Origin: Saccoglossus kowalevskii
Lineage: Eukaryota > Hemichordata > Enteropneusta > Harrimaniidae
Direction: 5' to 3'
Length of the DNA: 12,986 bases
NCBI RefSeq assembly: GCF_000003605.2
Contig: NW_003145788.1
Location: 253,976-266,961, forward strand
Below the pieces are notes generated by a model. That model was not told the origin of the DNA and did not search any database. It saw nothing but the letters and a program-made list of their open reading frames with translations. Below are positions 8,328 to 12,986 of this stretch, piece after piece. Both the position numbers and the translations under genes were made by a program. Position 1 is the first letter of the stretch, and each line of letters opens with the position of its first letter.

Positions 8328-9595
8328 GCTTGCATGTAAGCGACGTGTTCAATAGTCCACAATGCTCACTGGTATTGTGGAAATAGGCTGGCTTACATGT
8401 AAGCTGACCATAAATAGACATGGTTAGCTTGCATGTAAGCGACGTGTTAACACCACTCCACCATGTTCACAGGTATAATGTTAGTAGCCTAGCTTTCACA
8501 TGTAAGCTGCCTACAGGCAGTGTCTATATATACATGGCCGGCTTGCATGTAAGCGGCGTGTTAAAGCCAGTCTACAATGCTCACTGGCAATGTGGAAATA
8601 GGCTGGCTTACATATAAGCTGACCATAGATAGACATGGATGGCTTACATGTAAGCGGCGTGTTAAAACCAGTCCACAATGCTCCCTGGTAATGTGGAAAT
8701 AGGCTGGCTTACATGTAAGCTGACCATACATAGACATGGATGGCTTACATGTAAGCGGCGTGTTAAAGCCAGTCCACAATGCTCACTGGTAATGTGGAAA
8801 TAGGCTGGCTTACATGAAAGCTGACCATCGATAGACATGGATGGCTTACATGTAAGCGGCGTGTTAAAGCCAGTCCACAATGCTCACTGGTAATGTGGAA
8901 ATAGGCTGGCTTACATGTAAGCTGACCATAGATAGACATGGATGGCTTACATGTAAGCGGCGTGTTAAAACCAGTCCACAATGCTCACTGGTAATGTGGA
9001 AATAGGCTGGCTTACATGAAAGCTGACCATCGATAGACATGGATGGCTTAGATGTAAGCGGCGTGTTAAAGCCAGTCCACAATGCTCACTGGTAATGTGG
9101 AAATAGGCTGGCTTACATGTAAGCTGACCATACATAGACATGGTTGGCTTGCATGTAAGCGGCGTGTTAAAACCAGTCCACAATGTTCACTGGTAATGTG
9201 GAAATAGGCTGGCTTACATGTAAGCTGCCGATAGTTTGTGTCCATATAGACATGGTTGGCTTGCATGTGAGCGGTGCGTTAAAACGATTTCATGTTGTTC
9301 ACTGGCAATATGGAAATAGTATGGCTTACATGTAAGCTGCCTTTAGGCAGTGTTCATATAGACATGACTGGCTTGCATGGAAGCGGCGTGTTAAAACCAG
9401 TTCACAATGCTCACTGGTAATGTGGAAATAGGCTGGCTTACATGTAAGCTGACCATAGATAGACATGGTTAGCTTGCATGTAAGCGACGTGTTAAAACTA
9501 CTCCACCATGTTCACTGGAAACGTGGAGATATCCTGGCTTACATGTAAGCCACCGATAGATAGGTTCCAATTTGATATCCCTGGCTTACAATAAG
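8328..9595. repeat. Minisatellite, about 12 units of 101 bp, with paired palindromes
   Basis: Units start at 8328, 8427, 8541, 8642, 8743, 8844, 8945, 9046, 9147, 9259, 9371 and 9472. The core units 8541-9147 are spaced at exactly 101 bp and are nearly identical; the outer units are 99-114 bp and more diverged. Each unit holds two copies of the palindrome GCTTACATGTAAGC or a close variant, plus conserved gtccacaatgctcactggta. Open frames in it repeat every 101 bp and are a by-product of the repeat, not genes. Confidence 0.97.
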
Positions 9596-10190
9596 AAATT
9601 AATGTTTAAAATGAAAGATCAAACGATTTAGCAACGATTCATATATGCACTTTATTGCAATACAATACGTCTGTAAAACATGATTATTGCCGATTGTGGC
9701 AAAGTAAAACAACTCTGTAGACACATAGCAATCAACACCATACAAAATACGATATTAAATTTAAATTACAAAAATCTTGACAAGGAGAGAATAGAAAGCG
9801 TCAAATGGATATGGAAAAATAATCACGTCAGTAAAATGTTCACATATGTATCAAGTTTGATTGAAATAATGGATTTTAAAATATTATTTAAAAATATTTT
9901 TATGTTAAATAGATAAATAATATGCATAAATGTCAACTAAAAAAGTAATGTATATGCATTAACCCAAGAGCTTCTGTAAAATAATTTCATACCATTTCGC
10001 TATGTGTTGAGTTTTTTTTTTATTAGAATTGAAAAATAATCCATTTGTTTACTACATAATGTGACCAATCAATTTCAATCGTCGGAAAGTTTTTGTATAC
10101 TATTGGATGTCTCTTATCGGAAACATAAATCCTAAAATTTGTATGCTAGAGCTAGACTTCACATACGGATTCTGATAGTGATTTCTTTAG
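9596..10190. other. AT-rich intergenic stretch
   Basis: No gene recognised. A 78-codon plus-strand frame at 9680-9916 is AT-driven and has no motif that I know. There is a single CCAAT at 10065-10069 and a T run near 10011-10021. Confidence 0.6.
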
Positions 10191-10312
10191 CCAATCACAA
10201 TTAGTTAATTCGGACCAATCATGTCCAAGGCTACTGATAATTACTGACCAATCCCACATGGGATTAATTTTCGCGCCTTTTACCGAAGGTCAAATATAAG
10301 TTTATTTAAAGA
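10191..10312 (+). promoter_or_regulatory. Candidate promoter: three CCAAT boxes, E2F-like site, TATA-like box
   Basis: On the plus strand CCAAT occurs at 10191-10195, 10215-10219 and 10248-10252. TTTCGCGC follows at 10269-10276, and a TATA-like aaatataag at 10292-10300 precedes tttatttaaa. The order and spacing resemble NF-Y/E2F promoters of cell-cycle or histone genes (established knowledge). No matching open reading frame is seen just downstream, so a transcript from here would be non-coding or would begin with an untranslated exon. Confidence 0.4.
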
Positions 10313-10949
10313 CAAAGCAAATGTATGTTTTTCAGTAGTCTTTGTTCCCGTCATCAAGAAAGGTTGCTGCTCTGTTCTACGTAATTGGTTGTGTTTTTGC
10401 ATAGTCGTCTGTTGCCGAACCGTCCCCTAAAATACAGTTTTTCTTGTACGCTGCATATCCTTTCGCCTGTACTACGAATACGGAAGAAATCACTCACGTG
10501 TACAGTCTGTAAATATAGATGTGTGAAATTTGTGAAAATAAACACTTTATTATTCAACTTAACCAGTTATGCCGGACTGTCACAGCTATGCAAGGGGTCG
10601 TTGATTAATTCAAACATTAATACACTAAAGACAGCTACCGCATGCACTTCCCATCATACCTCATGCGACCATGTATACACTTAAAGTATCTCATGGAAAA
10701 AGTGTTGACTATTATGAAAATCATAGTAAACATTGTGCATGCGAGACTGGCCATCATAAATTAGACATAAAAATGTCAGATCAAAATATTTACCAGAAAA
10801 AAATGGTTATTATGCGTGCCTGAAGCTCTGCATCTAAGGGTGCCTTTCAATTACAAAAATGAGAGTTTAGTGCCGAAATTAATTCGCACGACAAAAACTC
10901 ATATTCTCCTTCTGTTATGACTACAGATGAGACTATAGCTGCGACTTAC

Positions 10950-11062
10950 GACTCAGTTAATATGCCCATCCTGATTTCTTCTTCAGTTACGTTATATTTT
11001 TTCTTCTTTCCATTGCTCTGTACAAAATTCATTATCTCCATTATGAACATAGGTGACAGGTT
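10950..11062 (-). CDS. Unassigned candidate exon
   Basis: Acceptor GTTATTTATAG and donor GTAAGT bound 113 nt that stay open in one frame (37 codons, leaving in phase 2). The translation contains MFIMEIMNFVQSNGKKKKYN and then VTEEEIRMGILTES. I do not recognise a family. It has good splice sites and a protein-like composition, but no partner exon was found on either side. It may belong to an unseen gene or be a chance opening. Confidence 0.25.
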
Positions 11063-12986
11063 CTATAAATAACAAAATGTATTATTTATAGTAAAGTCTG
11101 CTCTATTGCGACGTCGAACAAAATATATCCCGAATGACAATTATGTTTTGATTCGTCTTGTACACATGTACACATAATTGTTTTTGTTCATGAACAATTG
11201 GAATATCGCACGGATAAGAAGTGATATGGTGCGGTTATATTGCGTTTACGTGAATACGTGCAACTGTTTCATTTTAAGCGATAACCATAAAACGAAAAAC
11301 TAAATATTAAAATGTTGGTTTCCAATTACTTCTACGTACAGCTTATTCCACGATGCATTCGCATTCAAAACAATTATTTGCAGCCCAAATTGTGTTAATA
11401 TGTTAATTTATGTATTTTGAAAAGATGTGCATTAAGAGAATACCGTCCATTGGAAATATGCAGAGGATGGAAAAACATTTTTTACAGAGGCGTGGGTACT
11501 GAATCATTATGTGGGAGGGCAGCCAATGAAAATTCCCCCTATCTACGTTATATTGATTAATATACGTTATAAAACATGTGCAAGTATTCTGTTCTGAAAA
11601 AATGAAAATGTTAGGAGCATTCGCTATACGCAAGAATACGCTGCACTAATATCTTAAGAGGTGCACGACTCACACGACCACTAATCAACTAACTATGCCA
11701 GACAGAGTTCAATGTGTCATTGACTGACCGAGCTGAGCTTGTCAAGTGAAGCTTAACGAACTTAAGCACACGATCCTCCCATACGGGAATTTGATGAATT
11801 ATTTTACCTTGGAAGAGAACTGAAGCTCAGAAAGATGGAAAGAATATATCTGACCCTATACTGCCAATGTAGAGCAGGGTAACACTGTGTTTCATGTCTT
11901 GATGGCATGAGGACAGTTCTCTTCCAGGGCAATAAAAACCTAATGTTGGGGCATAATCCTAAATGTTAAGCTTTCTTCAAAGTTCTCACTGACCTCACTG
12001 TCGAACACCGTAGATTATCAACTCAAACATGAGACTTCTGTTAACATCACTTTTAGTGCAAAAAATGGCCATGGCGAAAATTAATCAAATGCCATTTATG
12101 TGGGTGGGAACATAAGAGTACCTATTCCTGCTGGTTTATACCAGACTACATTGACAAGTCATTGGCGTAGATCCCATTAGGCAGCTGAAATTGCTCTTCA
12201 TAGTAAATAAACACCACGTTAACTGTTCATTTTTATGCCATTGACCGGCAGCGTAACTTACAAAACATGCGTATCTCAAGCAGTTCTGTTGGTTGATGAG
12301 AGCATTTTTCAATTCTATGTGTATACAAGAAGCAGTGATATTGCTCACATTATGCCAACACTGCTTCAAAAATACTCGATGCGAGACACAAAAACTATAC
12401 TAGTAATCATTCTAAGTTGATGTGTGTGTATCACATACCGTTACGCTAGGGCGTTAGGTCAATGGTGTTTTTTTCAAAGCGGGATTAAATTGATGGACAT
12501 TCAATACATAAGTAAAGTACAGTATTATTTTGCTAAATTTGACTGTAGATCAATTATTTTACTTAATACTTTATCGGTTGATATGAACATTTACCATCGA
12601 TGTTGGTATTTCATCGCGGTCTTATCCGAGGTAACATCCCACGAGGAATGCTGCTAAAATTATATCATTATTTACATTGTGTGTGTATTTGTTGCTACGT
12701 ACGGGAAACGCGATGAAACATATATCTTTGATCATGTCGGGCTGACTCCTATGTCAAACACCGCCACACTGTTTTCTTATACCAACGCTGTAAAATTATA
12801 ATAAATACAAGTAACCTGTAGAATGCTGTGTGGGTAATATTTTTATATTGATTTATGTTGCATTTGCAGCAAATAGTTACCAAACAATGAGAAATCTATG
12901 GATTGGATATACTTCTGAGCTGGCTTCACGTGCATAGTTCAAGCCTGCCTAACAAGTGCTTATAAAATGATTTAATTACAGCACCT
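11063..12986. other. AT-rich stretch without a recognised gene
   Basis: Apart from the inverted repeat at 11804-11932 and the palindrome at 11184-11197, nothing distinctive was found. Open frames up to 77 codons on either strand, for example at 12136-12369 and 12424-12657, lack recognisable motifs or convincing splice partners. Confidence 0.6.
11804..11932. repeat. 129-bp inverted repeat, possible MITE remnant
   Basis: Arms ttaccttggaagagaactg (11804-11822) and cagttctcttccagggcaa (11914-11932) pair at 17 of 19 positions across 91 nt. Weaker pairing seems to extend outward through AT-rich flanks. No target-site duplication is clear. Confidence 0.7.

Noticed and set aside
8221-9266. Series of 66-72-codon minus-strand frames repeating every 101 bases, as a repeat protein family
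   Set aside because: The 101-bp period is not a multiple of three, so the frame shifts from unit to unit; they are products of the minisatellite.
8328-9595. CRISPR-like array
   Set aside because: The whole 101-bp unit is conserved with no unique spacers, and the context is a spliced animal gene.
9680-9916. 78-codon plus-strand frame
   Set aside because: The composition reflects AT-rich sequence (Asn, Ile, Lys), and no family or neighbour supports it.
11811-11900. Minus-strand segment starting MPSRHETQCY and containing a short hydrophobic run, as the signal exon of the protease
   Set aside because: It exits in phase 2, while the first protease exon seen requires phase 0, the run is not a clean signal peptide, and it lies within the 11804-11932 inverted repeat.

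Overview
The window looks like nuclear DNA from an animal, most likely an invertebrate with short introns. The evidence is one multi-exon gene with GT-AG introns of 128 to 876 bases, AT-rich non-coding DNA, two minisatellite arrays with units near 100 bp, and several inverted repeats of MITE or hairpin type. There is no sign of bacterial operons. The species cannot be told. The protein architecture and length resemble the sea-urchin blastula proteases BP10 and SpAN, so a deuterostome such as an echinoderm or hemichordate is a guess only.

Layout. 1-928: tandem array with a 97-bp unit, regular up to about 586 and then decaying toward the gene. 1132-7051, minus strand: thirteen coding exons of a secreted-type astacin (M12A) zinc metalloprotease. 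In order they encode the end of a propeptide, the astacin catalytic domain, an EGF-like domain, a first CUB domain, a Pro/Thr/Arg-rich linker with five copies of a hexapeptide, a second CUB domain and a stop codon. The joined exons give 602 residues without an internal stop, and every intron phase fits. The first exon or exons (start Met, signal peptide) were not found. The introns hold a 377-bp inverted-repeat element (3328-3704) and a 72-nt near-perfect hairpin (1730-1801). 7052-8327: no recognisable gene, with one 77-nt hairpin at 7481-7557. 8328-9595: minisatellite of about 12 units of 101 bp (some 99 or 112-114), each carrying two copies of a 14-bp palindrome. 9596-12986: AT-rich, with a CCAAT/E2F/TATA-like promoter cluster at 10191-10312, one unassigned candidate minus-strand exon at 10950-11062, and an inverted repeat at 11804-11932.

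How it fits together. The only convincing gene is the protease. From family knowledge it would be secreted as a zymogen held inactive by an aspartate-switch propeptide, activated by cleavage near the KR|KA site, and directed to extracellular matrix or growth-factor substrates by its EGF and CUB modules. The substrate cannot be read from the sequence. The most unusual structures are the palindrome-paired minisatellite, the intronic and upstream hairpins, and the repeat-encoded linker between the two CUB domains.
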